Assembly (NCBI GenBank): GCA_016714815.1
Contig: JADKBZ010000017.1
Coordinates: 1-64,000 of the forward strand
Length of the DNA stretch: 64,000 nucleotides
Origin: Holophagales bacterium
GTDB taxonomy: Bacteria; Acidobacteriota; Thermoanaerobaculia; UBA5066
Direction of reading: 5' to 3'
The stretch's first letter is position 1. Every line of letters starts with the position of its first letter. The position numbers and the translations under genes are program-made. This document shows positions 34,001 through 42,445 of this stretch, piece after piece. The notes below the pieces were generated by a model. That model was not told the origin of the DNA, did not search any database, and saw only the letters and a list, made by a program, of their open reading frames with translations.

Positions 34001-34935
34001 AGGGCGAGCATCAGCTGCGCCGCGAAGCCGAACGTCTGGGGGAAGTACTCGAACCCCTCCGGGCCGAGCCCTCCCTTGCCCACGGTGCGCGACGCCCGGT
34101 CGAAGACGTAGAGCCACGCGCCGGTCGCGTTTGCGAGCGAACCGCGAAGGGCGCCGCCGGGGTCGTCGGATGCGTCGAGCGCCATCGCCATCAGGCCGAC
34201 GTTGCGCATGTGGGCCGTGAAGTAGTTGTTGAGCGCCCAGCGGAGCTTCTCGGGGCTGTCGACGAGGCGGGGGTCGTTGACGACGCCGATCGGCTCGGGA
34301 TGGTCGTGCCCCGTGATGGCGCCGTTCCTGTTTTCCTCGATCCAGCGGAGGAAGACGGTCCGGATGGCGGCCTTGTCGCTCGCGCTGAGCGACGGGTAGA
34401 TCCAGTCGACGGTGAGGGCGAAGGCCTCTCCGTGCCAGCGCGACCGGTCGTTCGTCGAGAACTCGGGGTCGCGGTACGGCTGCCCCTCGGCCGCGCCCTG
34501 GGCGGCCTTCCCGATGACGTACATCAGGAGCGTGCGGGCCCGCTGGGCGTAGTCGGCCCGCTCGGCCTCGCCCGGAGAGACGAGCGAGAGGAAGGCGAAG
34601 AGCTCGGCGTAGGTCTCCGCGGGGTACTCCGTGTAGGTGTTCCCGCCGTTGTCCGCGTCGGGTCCCGGGACCGCGCCCGCGTCCATCTCGGCCCGGGCCG
34701 TCGCCCCCAGCCGGGCGAGTCCGTCCCGGTAGACGGGGTTCGCGTCCGTCGCCCAGCTCCGAAGCCGCGGGAGGTCGGCCGCCGTCAACCAGAGCCGCGG
34801 GTGCGAAGTGAGGGGCTGGGCCCCGGCGGTGGGCGCCAGGAGCGTCAGAAGCGTCAGGAGAAGGGCCAGAACGTCGGAGACGACGGTTCCGGCCTTGCGA
34901 GGGGGAGACGGGAGCGGGTCCTGCGAGGTCTGCAC
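31033..34935 (-). CDS. Secreted heparinase II/III-like protein with C-terminal lineage-type domains
   Basis: 1300 residues with an N-terminal hydrophobic export segment (VLALLLTLLTLLAPTAGA). Residues about 40-400 are an alpha/alpha-toroid-like region (HPRLWLTAADLPRLRSW, NRNGAITGHDHPEPIG, NNYFTAHMRNVGLMAMAL). Residues about 450-700 contain FELYRKGEWLTKERTGYDLE, NHNTIAILND and other features of the heparinase II/III beta domain. The last about 550 residues carry the recurrent module twice (FTSELALTNRG, RSNIAVLHAG, AYAVVNDQHNGDGSFVPP; FTSELVVAES, RTNLALVNTG). It probably acts as a polysaccharide lyase outside the cell. Catalytic residues are not confirmed. Confidence 0.75.
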   Translation of the reverse strand: MQTSQDPLPSPPRKAGTVVSDVLALLLTLLTLLAPTAGAQPLTSHPRLWLTAADLPRLRSWATDANPVYRDGLARLGATARAEMDAGAVPGPDADNGGNTYTEYPAETYAELFAFLSLVSPGEAERADYAQRARTLLMYVIGKAAQGAAEGQPYRDPEFSTNDRSRWHGEAFALTVDWIYPSLSASDKAAIRTVFLRWIEENRNGAITGHDHPEPIGVVNDPRLVDSPEKLRWALNNYFTAHMRNVGLMAMALDASDDPGGALRGSLANATGAWLYVFDRASRTVGKGGLGPEGFEYFPQTFGFAAQLMLALTTSGNASVETHGPQVSIPGNPFWDEVVQGMLHSLSPAPSYSETEGRSVHLPAWYGSGQHYLAQDMIGLYGPLGILDGHLGNGSRRDASRFIQQQLAPGGAAELARRAYDTSGYFQNSILYFLLFDPSAAPAADPRPQLPLTHFAPGLGRLLARTDWSPSASWFTYKLSFNSVDHQSGDGNQFELYRKGEWLTKERTGYDLEYGGSQNHNTIAILNDEPEHDDPCAYRAINWRQGAQYEYVSTGDPDLKALGTGTDYVYALGDALNLYNSESEGSTDVLEASRSILWLPPDHVVVYDRAASKSANRFKRFWLALPGTATVSGTRTTMTSREGQQLFVSTLLPRDAEILVQPAVIPTDCGFDNGFAASDDPITHQLKVEARGAPLKTRFLHVLQGADGGASPDAAVLLESSAGTPYAGALVQVNAVLFPVALDTPLTTMTCSLPVPAGSVVTRVTGLTPGGRYAVTTRNVSGGHEVTVTASPSGQAADSAGILRFPESATPTTYTSTLVVPIVLSSSGLNGTFFTSELALTNRGGTPAQLTFDYTAAFGGGSGSATAVLPAGRQQIVPDAIEYLRSLNVPLPATGNRGGTLRVTFSGLASPTSGAVTARTTSLVSGGRAGLAYSGIPSTSLLSGPAWLYGLRQNGADRSNIAVLHAGGPTDGNVTLRLRVRPADGGPLATLPDVTLSPGGFSQTSQVLVSNGLALEAGAVRVERVAGNAPYYAYAVVNDQHNGDGSFVPPVREELSSSPSSLTVPVVVEAGSFTSELVVAESAGRARTLDLRFVASGVTTADHTARFSLSLGAREQRTIPFLVQYLRDRQVSGIGAPGGLSGALFVSAADGAGGLFAGARTSAPGGGGAYGVFTPATPAGQAGHGPVWLYGLQQNAETRTNLALVNTGETDGSADVFRIELFDGATGALAKTIDGTTVGAFGWTQIGTILAAHAPGVSNAYARVSRLSGSNPFLAYLVVNDGGAPGQRTGDGAFVSAQPE

Positions 34936-35017
34936 GATATGGAATACGCAGTTTCCACCAGAAACCGGACATCGAACGATTCAGGAGACCGGGATTTCTG
35001 CGCCCGCCCGCGACCGC

Positions 35018-36442
35018 CTACCCCCCGCTCGGAATCGTGAATCGGAGCGACAGGATCCCTTTCTTCGCGTGGAAGTCGCCGCGCTCGCGGCCGGGGCTCG
35101 AGCGGTAGTCCCCCTCGAGCGAGAAGGTGCCGGCCGAGAGGCGCAGCGACGTCAGGGCGAGCCGCGAGGGGCCGGCGGCAAGACGAGCCGTCAGATGGAG
35201 ATTCTCCAGGTGGAGGAGGTTCACGGCCCATTTCCCGAGGCCTGGCGACAGGAGCGCGGCGATGGGGCGGGCATCGAGAAGGTCGCCCGCCAGCTGCGTG
35301 TCGAAAGAGCCGTCCAGGAAGAAGAGCCGGGCGGCAGGTGTGGAGATCGTCGCGGCCCACGGATGGCTCGGATCGCCCTCGACGGACACGTTGGAGAGAA
35401 CGACCTTCGTTCCGGCAAGCGACGCTTCCCCCTGGAGGAAGTCGACCCTCGGCGCCTCGATATCGACCTGGGCAGAGCCTCGGAACTGACGTTTCCCCGT
35501 GCGGACGGCGAGGTCCCGTGCCGTGACCGAAACCTGAACGCTCCCCACGCCGTCCCGCATCCGGATCCGCTCGCGAATCGAGCCCGCGCCGCCGGACAGC
35601 CGGGGGTCGCCAGAGTCCGATGAGAGGAGGGCCAGGCTGCCGAGATCGGCCTCGAGGTTGGAGCCGCCCGAGAGGATCTTCCAGACGTCGTTCCCGGGCC
35701 GGGTGAGCGAGTCGAAGCGAGGGAAGTCGCACCAGACCGCTCCGCGAGTCCGTTCGGCCACCTTCGAATCGCCGTACCGGAGCGTGCCTTGGGCGACCTC
35801 GAGCCGGGCCGGACCGACGCGAGCTTCCCGGCCCGGCAGCAGCTCGAAGGCTCCCGCCACACTTCCCTTGCCGCTCCACCTCCAGGAGTCGATCCAGATC
35901 TCCTCGACGCCCGCGATCTCGAGATCGTCGATCACGATTCGCCAGGGGCCTTTCGCGGGCTCCGGCGGCGGAGGCGTCGTCGGCAGGAGCGGCGGATCGG
36001 CGTATCCCGCGATGCGGGGGTAGCGCGCAAGGCGCGTCGGCGTCGCTTCTGCCGGAGCGAGCCGTTCGCGCAGCAGGAACCGGAGCGTTCTCCCCCGGAG
36101 GCGCGTCGCGTGGAACCGGCGCCGGAGAAGGTCCACGAGCGACACCCGAAGCGCGACACCGCTGAGAGCCGCCTCGAACTCGATGTTCCGGTCCCGGCTT
36201 CTGAGCGTGAGCGCGTCGAACGAGAGGCGCCCGGGCAGCCAGGAGGCGGCGCCTCGATAGTCGACGACGAGCTCCTCCGGCTTCGAGTTGACGAGCCGCC
36301 TCAGGAGCTGGGTGCGGATCAGGACGTTCGTCGCGAGAACGATCAGGACCACGAGGCCGAGGAGCCCCGCGAGCCCGAGCCGGGTCACCCGCCAGGCACG
36401 CTTCACGGTCAGGGGAGGCGGTCTCGCGACGGGCGGCTCCAT
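35018..36442 (-). CDS. AsmA-like membrane-anchored protein
   Basis: 474 residues. One N-terminal transmembrane helix (LGLAGLLGLVVLIVLATNVL) is followed by long beta-strand-rich sequence with AsmA/DUF748 traits: VDYRGAASWLPGRLSFDALT, VIDDLEIAGVEEIWID, LHLENLHLTARLAAGPSRLA. Such proteins reach from the inner membrane into the periplasm and are linked to lipid transport or outer-membrane assembly in other bacteria. Its role here is inferred from fold alone. Confidence 0.65.
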   Translation of the reverse strand: MEPPVARPPPLTVKRAWRVTRLGLAGLLGLVVLIVLATNVLIRTQLLRRLVNSKPEELVVDYRGAASWLPGRLSFDALTLRSRDRNIEFEAALSGVALRVSLVDLLRRRFHATRLRGRTLRFLLRERLAPAEATPTRLARYPRIAGYADPPLLPTTPPPPEPAKGPWRIVIDDLEIAGVEEIWIDSWRWSGKGSVAGAFELLPGREARVGPARLEVAQGTLRYGDSKVAERTRGAVWCDFPRFDSLTRPGNDVWKILSGGSNLEADLGSLALLSSDSGDPRLSGGAGSIRERIRMRDGVGSVQVSVTARDLAVRTGKRQFRGSAQVDIEAPRVDFLQGEASLAGTKVVLSNVSVEGDPSHPWAATISTPAARLFFLDGSFDTQLAGDLLDARPIAALLSPGLGKWAVNLLHLENLHLTARLAAGPSRLALTSLRLSAGTFSLEGDYRSSPGRERGDFHAKKGILSLRFTIPSGG

Positions 36443-36464
36443 CGAAGCCGCCCGCGCGAGGGAT

Positions 36465-36611
36465 TCAGACGACCCGTCTGCCCTGGATGACGCGAATCAG
36501 CACGACGATGATCGCGACCACCAGGAGGACGTGGATGAGACCGCCCAGCGTGTAGGACGAGACCATTCCCAGTGCCCAGAGAACCAGAAGAATGACGACG
36601 ATGGTCCACAT
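36465..36611 (-). CDS. Small lmo0937-type membrane protein
   Basis: 48 residues starting MWTIVVILLVLWALGMVSSY and ending VVLIRVIQGRRVV: two hydrophobic helices joined by a Gly/His turn. The size and sequence fit the lmo0937 family of tiny stress-related membrane proteins. The ATG at 36611 (preceded by GGGGCTCCT) is preferred over the longer open frame, which adds a basic non-conserved stretch. Confidence 0.75.
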   Translation of the reverse strand: MWTIVVILLVLWALGMVSSYTLGGLIHVLLVVAIIVVLIRVIQGRRVV

Positions 36612-36779
36612 AGGAGCCCCTCTCCTCCGCCCGTGACGGAAGGGTGCGGCAGGGACGGAGGCTCGCCGCACGCGACGTTGACCCCCTGTTCATCGCAATC
36701 CGCCTACCAGCGAACGAGCTGCTCCTGAGGGTCGGGAGTCCCTTCCGCGGGGGGATGGAGCGGGAAACGGGTCGCACGC

Positions 36780-37484
36780 GTGGAAACGTTTGCCGCTGCG
36801 CTTGAAAGGAGTTCAGCCCTGGTGCCCGGCACGCCGGTATCGGGCGGACCGGATGAGGGCGGTCCGGCGGGCCAAGTGTGGCACTCTTCGCGAGTGGAAG
36901 AGGCCGGGGTCCGGATCACCGAAGCTCTGTCCGCGGCCCGCCTCGGAGACCGGGACGCCTTCAACACGGTGTTCACGGCGGTGCACGACGAGCTCCGGCG
37001 TCTGGCCCGGGCCCAGCGGCGCCGCCACTCGCCCGACGCCACCCTCGACACGACCGCGCTCGTTCACGAGACGTACCTGAAGCTCGCGCTCCCCGCGGAG
37101 CTCGCGGTCGAGGATCGGGGCCACTTCTTCGCCCTGGCCGCCCGGGCGATGCGGCAGATCCTCGTCAGCTCGGCGCGGAGCCGGCAGGCGCAGAAGCGGG
37201 GAGGGGGAACGACGGCCCTCTCCGTTTCGGAGCCCGTCCGGGAGGCGGTGCTTTCGGCCGCTTCGCCCTGTCCGCTCCCCGAGCTCCTCGCGATCCACCA
37301 GAGCCTGGAGCGGCTCGAGGAGCTGGACCCGGGGCTCGCCCGGCTCGTGGAGCTCCGCTTCTTCGCCGGCCTCACCGAGGAGGAGATCGCCGGGCTCCGG
37401 GGCGTCACGTCGCGGACCGTCCGTCGGGACTGGCAGGCCGCCCGGGCGTTCCTCCTGCGACAGCTTCGGCCGGCCGGCGGGTAG
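36780..37484 (+). CDS. ECF sigma factor of the kinase-linked subfamily
   Basis: Up to 234 residues. LSAARLGDRDAFNTVFTAVH, TTALVHETYLKLAL and the C-terminal LAGLR-type helix-turn-helix GLTEEEIAGLRGVTSRTVRR are typical of the planctomycete/acidobacterial ECF subfamily that lacks an anti-sigma and pairs with Ser/Thr kinases. The start is uncertain: GTGs at 36780, 36876 and 36894 are in frame and the conserved part begins near the last. The kinase gene begins 4 bp after the stop. Control by phosphorylation, as shown for such a pair in Vibrio, is plausible. Confidence 0.85.
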   Translation: METFAAALERSSALVPGTPVSGGPDEGGPAGQVWHSSRVEEAGVRITEALSAARLGDRDAFNTVFTAVHDELRRLARAQRRRHSPDATLDTTALVHETYLKLALPAELAVEDRGHFFALAARAMRQILVSSARSRQAQKRGGGTTALSVSEPVREAVLSAASPCPLPELLAIHQSLERLEELDPGLARLVELRFFAGLTEEEIAGLRGVTSRTVRRDWQAARAFLLRQLRPAGG

Positions 37485-37488
37485 CGAC

Positions 37489-39561
37489 GTGCCGGCCCCT
37501 CTCTCCCCGGAGCGCTGGCGGGCCATCCGGGCGCACTTCGACGAGGCGATGGAGCTGCCGGATGCCGACCGGAGCGCGTTCGTCGCCGCCGCGTTCCCAG
37601 GGGACGACGACCTTCGGGCCGAGCTTGCCGCCCTCGTCGATGCCGATACCTCGGACGGAGGGCTGCTCGACGCGAGGTCGCCGATCGATGCGCTGCTTCC
37701 GGATCTCGGGGACGACGAAAACGGAACCGTGCCCTCGTCCCCGTCCGGAGGCGACCACTCCGGCTCGACGCTCGGACCCTACCGCCTCGTGCGGGAGATC
37801 GGCCGCGGAGGAATGGGCGCCGTCTACCTCGCCGAGCGCAGCGACGGCGAGTTCTTGCGGCAGGTCGCCGTCAAGGTGCTCCGGCCGGGCTCGGACGGAC
37901 GGGAGAGCGAGAGGCGCTTCCGGCAGGAGAGACAGATCCTGGCGCGGCTCGAGCATCCCGCCATCGCGCGCCTCCTCGACGGCGGGACGAGCGCCAGCGG
38001 CACGCCCTACCTCGTGATGGAGCTCGTCGCCGGGGAGCCGTGCACGGACTATTGCCGCGAGCGCCAGCTGGGCGTCGCCGACAGGCTGCAGCTCTTCCTC
38101 GAGGTGGCCTCGGCAGTCCAGTACGCCCACCAGCAGCTCGTCGTCCACCGCGACCTGAAGCCGTCCAACATCTTCGTGACCCCGGAGGGGCGCGTGAAGC
38201 TCCTCGACTTCGGGATCGCCAGGCTCCTCGAGGACGAGCCGGCAGACGCCGCGCTCACCGCCACCGGGCGGCAGGTCCTGACCCTCCGTCACGCCTCGCC
38301 CGAGCAGGTCCGGGGCGAGCCCGTCACGACGGCGAGCGACGTCTACTCGCTCGGCGTCCTCCTCTACGAGCTCCTCGCGGGCCGGAGCCCCTACGGGCCG
38401 GCGGGAGGGTCGAGGGCGACCCTCGAGCGGGCCGTCCTGGAGGCCGAGCCGGCTCCTCCTTCGTCCGGCGGGGAGCTCTCGCGGGACCTCGACGCCATCG
38501 TCCTGAAAGCCCTTCGAAAGGAGCCGGCGGAGCGCTACTCGTCCGTCGAGGCGTTCGCCCGGGACGTCCGGAACTTCCTGGAAGGCCGCCCCGTGACGGC
38601 CCGCCGCGGAACGCTTCGCTACCGCGCTGCCCGGTTCACGCGCCGTCACGCCGTTTCGCTGGCCGCCGCCGGGATCGTCGTCGGGCTCTTCTTCCTCGCC
38701 GGGATCCTTCACACCCAGCGCCTCGCGCGCGAACGGAGCGTCGCGCGGCGCGAGGCCGAAAAGGCGTTTCTCCTGACCGACTTCGCGTTCTCGATGGTCG
38801 AGGGGGCGTCGAGGGGTCGCGAGGAGGACGTCCCGGCGTGGCTGCCGGCGGCCGAGCGGCAGGCACGCGCCTGGCTGCGCGTCGACCCTGAGGTCGGCGC
38901 GGCCCTTCTGCGAGACGTGGCACGGCTGCGTCTCGCACGAAAGGAGCTGGATGCCGCAGCGAGGCTCCTCGACGAGGTCCAGGGCGCCCAGGGAAGCATC
39001 CGGGGGCTGGGCCTTCTCGAGACCGCCGAGACCCTTCGGGTCCGGGGCAAGCTGGCCCAGCTGGAGGGGCGCCCCGAGGAGGCCGCCCGCGAGTACGAGA
39101 CGGCGTTCCGGCTCTTTCGCGAGACGCTGCCGTCCGAAGGGGGGCGGGCCGTCCAGACGATCATCGACCTCGGCAACGCGTTCCTCGGCCTCGGCCGGCT
39201 GGAACCGGCGGCCGACGCCTACCGTCGCGCGATCGAGCTCCTGGGGGCCAGCGACGTCGACCCGCAGTGGGGCCGGGCGCGCAACAACCTCGGCGTCGTC
39301 GCGATGAGGCGGGGCGACTGGGCGGAGGCGGCGCGGTTGATGGGGGAGGCGCTTCCGAACGTCGAACGGAGCCTCGACGAGTCCGACCCCGAGCTCGGGG
39401 AGGTCCTCGTCACGTTCGCGCAGGTTCTCGATCGGACCGGCGACCACGCTCGGGCCCGCGTTCTGGCCGCACGGGGTCTCGAGCTCTACGAGAAGACCCT
39501 TCCGCCGGGGGACCCGCGGCTCGCCGAGGCGCGGGAGCTTGCAGGAAAAGCCAGGCCGTAG
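37489..39561 (+). CDS. Ser/Thr protein kinase with transmembrane helix and TPR sensor domain
   Basis: 690 residues. N-terminal extension with a sigma-kinase-type leader (ERWRAIRAHFDEAMELPDAD). The kinase domain (about 95-365) has GRGGMGAVYLAE, VAVKVL, catalytic HRDLKPSN, DFGIAR and an SPEQVRGE activation segment. A transmembrane helix (about 387-405, AVSLAAAGIVVGLFFLAGIL) leads to an extracytoplasmic region of TPR repeats (DVDPQWGRARNNLGVVAMRR, LPNVERSLDESDPELGEVLV). It follows the ECF sigma gene by 4 bp and probably phosphorylates that sigma factor. Confidence 0.92.
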   Translation: MPAPLSPERWRAIRAHFDEAMELPDADRSAFVAAAFPGDDDLRAELAALVDADTSDGGLLDARSPIDALLPDLGDDENGTVPSSPSGGDHSGSTLGPYRLVREIGRGGMGAVYLAERSDGEFLRQVAVKVLRPGSDGRESERRFRQERQILARLEHPAIARLLDGGTSASGTPYLVMELVAGEPCTDYCRERQLGVADRLQLFLEVASAVQYAHQQLVVHRDLKPSNIFVTPEGRVKLLDFGIARLLEDEPADAALTATGRQVLTLRHASPEQVRGEPVTTASDVYSLGVLLYELLAGRSPYGPAGGSRATLERAVLEAEPAPPSSGGELSRDLDAIVLKALRKEPAERYSSVEAFARDVRNFLEGRPVTARRGTLRYRAARFTRRHAVSLAAAGIVVGLFFLAGILHTQRLARERSVARREAEKAFLLTDFAFSMVEGASRGREEDVPAWLPAAERQARAWLRVDPEVGAALLRDVARLRLARKELDAAARLLDEVQGAQGSIRGLGLLETAETLRVRGKLAQLEGRPEEAAREYETAFRLFRETLPSEGGRAVQTIIDLGNAFLGLGRLEPAADAYRRAIELLGASDVDPQWGRARNNLGVVAMRRGDWAEAARLMGEALPNVERSLDESDPELGEVLVTFAQVLDRTGDHARARVLAARGLELYEKTLPPGDPRLAEARELAGKARP

Positions 39562-39628
39562 CCTTTCCCATCTTCATGGCCCGTCCGGTCACAGGAGCGG
39601 TGGCGGAGGGGCTCACCGGCCCGAAGCC

Positions 39629-40393
39629 TCAGCGCTTCAGGCCGTAGCGCTGGCGGAGGGCTCGATCCTCGTTCTGAAGCGCCTCGGCGCGAGCCTGGAG
39701 GGTGGCGGCGCGGGACTGAACGTTCGCGAGCCCCGCGGCGGGATCGGAGGACTGAATCGAGCTCCGGAGCGCGCGGAGCATCTCCACGGCGTCGTCGAGG
39801 CTCTCGAGGCTCTTGTTGTAGTGCGAGATGCACGGGGAGGGGGGGCTGACACCGGCGAGCCGGACCTTCGCGTCCTCCGTCTGCCGGATCATCGCGTCGA
39901 GGCCGGACGTGTCGCCCCGGGCGAGGGCCCCCGCCATCTCGTACGCGACGCTGTCCGGGCTGCCGTTCAGGCTCGCCGGCTGGATCTGGTCGATCGCGTC
40001 GAAGTACTTCGCGACGGCCGCGGCGTCCGGGTCGACCGCGACGGCGGATCCGCCGGTGGTCGCGGAGTCGGGGGCGTCCGGGGGCGCCGGGACGGGAAAG
40101 GTTTCCTGGGACGAGCCGCGATCTGCCGGGACCCAGGGATCCGAGCCGGCGGCCGGGCGGTCGGAGGTGAGGCCGGAGCCGGAGGGTTCCGCAGGGATCC
40201 GGACGAGGCTGGAGCCGTCTGCCGTCCGCGTCTCGGATCCGGATACGACGACCGTGCTTCCCCGCGGCGGGGCTCCGGCGGGGCCACCGGAGCCGGAGGA
40301 GCGGCCGAGGAGGAACGCCACCGCGAGCAGCGATCCGGCCGCGACGGCCACGAGCCCTGCCAGGAGCCCCTTGTTCACGTTGACCTTCTCCAT
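39629..40393 (-). CDS. Membrane-anchored protein with C-terminal helical domain
   Basis: 254 residues from an ATG with GGGAGG upstream. One N-terminal transmembrane helix (GLLAGLVAVAAGSLLAVAFL) is followed by a Pro/Ser/Gly-rich linker of about 100 residues and a helical domain (DAAAVAKYFDAIDQIQPASL, ESLDDAVEMLRALRSSIQSS, AATLQARAEALQNEDRALRQ) with coiled-coil character. No known family. Convergent with the kinase gene across a 67-bp gap. Confidence 0.6.
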   Translation of the reverse strand: MEKVNVNKGLLAGLVAVAAGSLLAVAFLLGRSSGSGGPAGAPPRGSTVVVSGSETRTADGSSLVRIPAEPSGSGLTSDRPAAGSDPWVPADRGSSQETFPVPAPPDAPDSATTGGSAVAVDPDAAAVAKYFDAIDQIQPASLNGSPDSVAYEMAGALARGDTSGLDAMIRQTEDAKVRLAGVSPPSPCISHYNKSLESLDDAVEMLRALRSSIQSSDPAAGLANVQSRAATLQARAEALQNEDRALRQRYGLKR

Positions 40394-40474
40394 CGTCCCT
40401 CCCGACCGGACCCCGGTTTTCGCCTGCGCTCGCATTCTCGCCCCGGTCGCGCCGGCAGGTCCGCGCAAGTCCGG

Positions 40475-41221
40475 TCAGGGGCGGGCGAGGACGTCCTCGA
40501 GGTCGACGTACTCGGGAGAGCCGGGCGGCCTCGTCGTTCCGGCGAGCCAGAGACGGATCGGGGTGTCGGGGCCGGCCGTCACCGTGAACCGGCTCGCATC
40601 CTCGGCGAGCCTTCCCGCGAGCCAGGACCGGAGCTCGTCCAGGGAGGCGGCGTCGGTGGCGTCGGGCGGCGACTTCCGCGCGGAGGCGAGCGTCACGTGC
40701 GGGTGGAACCCGGAGTCGTAGCGATCGGCTTTCTTCAGCCCGAGCCGGTTCAGCTCGCCCTTGGCGGCGACGACGGACGCGACCCAGGCCTCCGGCGCCC
40801 CGTGCATCTCGACGGCGACGACCTGGCCATCGCGCCCCATCCGGACGACTTCGGGACGGAACGAGACCGTCTCCCGCGGCCCGGCGAGGGCGTGCGCCCG
40901 GATCGCGCCCAGGTCGTCCGTTTTCCAGCCTGGACCGACGTAGACGACCGTGAGGTGGAGGTCCTCCACTCGCGTCAGGCGGAGGCCGGGGAAACGGATC
41001 GCGGCCTCGTCGCGAAGCGTCGCCCACTCTCTCCCGAGCGGCGTCGAGGCACAGGGGAGGGCCGAGAAGAGCGATCCGGCGGGGCGCGTCTCCGCCGGCG
41101 GAGCGGGCGCGACGGGAACAGGCCGGGTGGCGCACGCCCCGGCCGTAACGAAGAGGAGCCCGGCAGCGAGCGCCGCGGCCGCGGGGAAGCTCCGGATGCG
41201 GGCTCTCGGACGACGTGTCAC
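40475..41221 (-). CDS. Exported 2H-phosphoesterase-like protein
   Basis: 248 residues. The two HxT/S motifs of the LigT/2H phosphoesterase fold are present, LHLTVVYVGPGW and FHPHVTLASARK, about 105 residues apart. The N-terminus (AAAALAAGLLFVTAGACATR) is a signal peptide with a lipobox-like Cys, so the enzyme is probably a periplasmic lipoprotein. Cytoplasmic family members act on RNA 2',3'-cyclic phosphates. An exported one is unusual and its substrate is unknown. Confidence 0.7.
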   Translation of the reverse strand: MTRRPRARIRSFPAAAALAAGLLFVTAGACATRPVPVAPAPPAETRPAGSLFSALPCASTPLGREWATLRDEAAIRFPGLRLTRVEDLHLTVVYVGPGWKTDDLGAIRAHALAGPRETVSFRPEVVRMGRDGQVVAVEMHGAPEAWVASVVAAKGELNRLGLKKADRYDSGFHPHVTLASARKSPPDATDAASLDELRSWLAGRLAEDASRFTVTAGPDTPIRLWLAGTTRPPGSPEYVDLEDVLARP

Positions 41222-41233
41222 TGGTGCTTCGGC

Positions 41234-42385
41234 TCAGAAGACCGGGCCGAACTCCCCGTCGCGCATGAGGGGCACGTCTGTGCCGTCGTCGAGATGCAGG
41301 TCGACGCTCACGGGAAGGACGTCGGGCTGCATCTCGGGAACGTAGACGCGGTCGATGTGGATCACCGCCTCCGGGGAGGAGAAGGCGGAGGGGCCGACCT
41401 GTCCGCCGAAATGCTCGCTGCGCCCGAAGGCGATGTGCAGGCCGAGCTTCTCGTCGAGGAGGACCGAGCCGATCGGCTTGACCCCGAACGCGGCCAGGAC
41501 GCCGAGCCCGAGCTCGGCGAGGTTGGCGTAGGCGGGCTCCCTGGCCAGGAGAGCGGCTTCGCGGTCGGACTCCGTTCCGAGGGTCAGGACCTCGACCGCC
41601 TTGTTCGCGAAGATGCGATACCGGACGACCTCCGGACCGAGCTGCACCGGCAGGACGCCCTCGGACCGGCTCGGGTCCCCTTCGCGCTCTCCCTCGTAGG
41701 GGACGATGTACGACTCGCCGGACGGCAGGTTGCCCGCGACACCCCGCTTCGGCAGCAGGCCGCCCGAGGCGTGCCCCGTGCGGTGGCGCAGGTCGAGGTG
41801 GAGGCGGTCCTCGCCCTCGGGGTGGCGGAAGACGAAGTCCGCCCCTGTGGCCCGGTCGAGGAGGGCCTTGAGAATGTCGACCCGGCGGTTGACCTCGGTG
41901 TAGTCGAGCTTCAGGGCCGGAATCATGTCGGCCGAAAAGCCCGGCATCGTCGCCGCCCGCATCGGGTGCTTCCGGGCCGCCATCTTGAGAGGAGCGGTGG
42001 AGCTGAACTTCGTCACCGCCATCAGCATCGGGTGGGTGTCGAAGACCTCCGTCATAGGGACGGCGGCGGCGGCCTCGAGGTCGGCGGCAGTGGCGGGGAC
42101 GGGGCCGCCCCGATGGATCCAGCAGCGGTCGGGGAGGTCTCCGTTGTTGGTGTGGACGTTGGGGTAGAGGAGGAGGTGCGTGTGGTAGCCGACGGTTGCG
42201 GCCTGCGCCTCGAGGAGGCTCGCCCACTCCGCCGCGATCCGGCGTCTGGCGGCCCAAGCGGCGTCGTCAGGGACTCTCGCGTCGGGGAGGTCGACCATGA
42301 TTCCGAGTAGCGCGTCCTCGGGGGTGGGGACGAAGACGCGGGCGACGAGGGCGGAGAGTTCGGCGGCGCTCAGGGCTTCGGGCAT
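41234..42385 (-). CDS. M29-family (aminopeptidase T-like) metallopeptidase
   Basis: 383 residues. GNLPSGESYIVPYEGE, LHIAFGRSEHFGGQVGPSAF and the AVIHIDRVYV segment reproduce the conserved Glu, His and H-x-D metal-ligand regions of M29 aminopeptidases. AARKHPMRAATMPGFSADMI belongs to the N-terminal domain. No signal peptide is evident, so it is cytosolic. It lies 12 bp upstream of the exported phosphoesterase start on the same strand. Confidence 0.8.
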   Translation of the reverse strand: MPEALSAAELSALVARVFVPTPEDALLGIMVDLPDARVPDDAAWAARRRIAAEWASLLEAQAATVGYHTHLLLYPNVHTNNGDLPDRCWIHRGGPVPATAADLEAAAAVPMTEVFDTHPMLMAVTKFSSTAPLKMAARKHPMRAATMPGFSADMIPALKLDYTEVNRRVDILKALLDRATGADFVFRHPEGEDRLHLDLRHRTGHASGGLLPKRGVAGNLPSGESYIVPYEGEREGDPSRSEGVLPVQLGPEVVRYRIFANKAVEVLTLGTESDREAALLAREPAYANLAELGLGVLAAFGVKPIGSVLLDEKLGLHIAFGRSEHFGGQVGPSAFSSPEAVIHIDRVYVPEMQPDVLPVSVDLHLDDGTDVPLMRDGEFGPVF

Positions 42386-42445
42386 GACGGACTCCTGCCG
42401 GGGATGGTGCCCGAGGTCGGGAAGGGTGTCGATCCGGCTCCCGAG

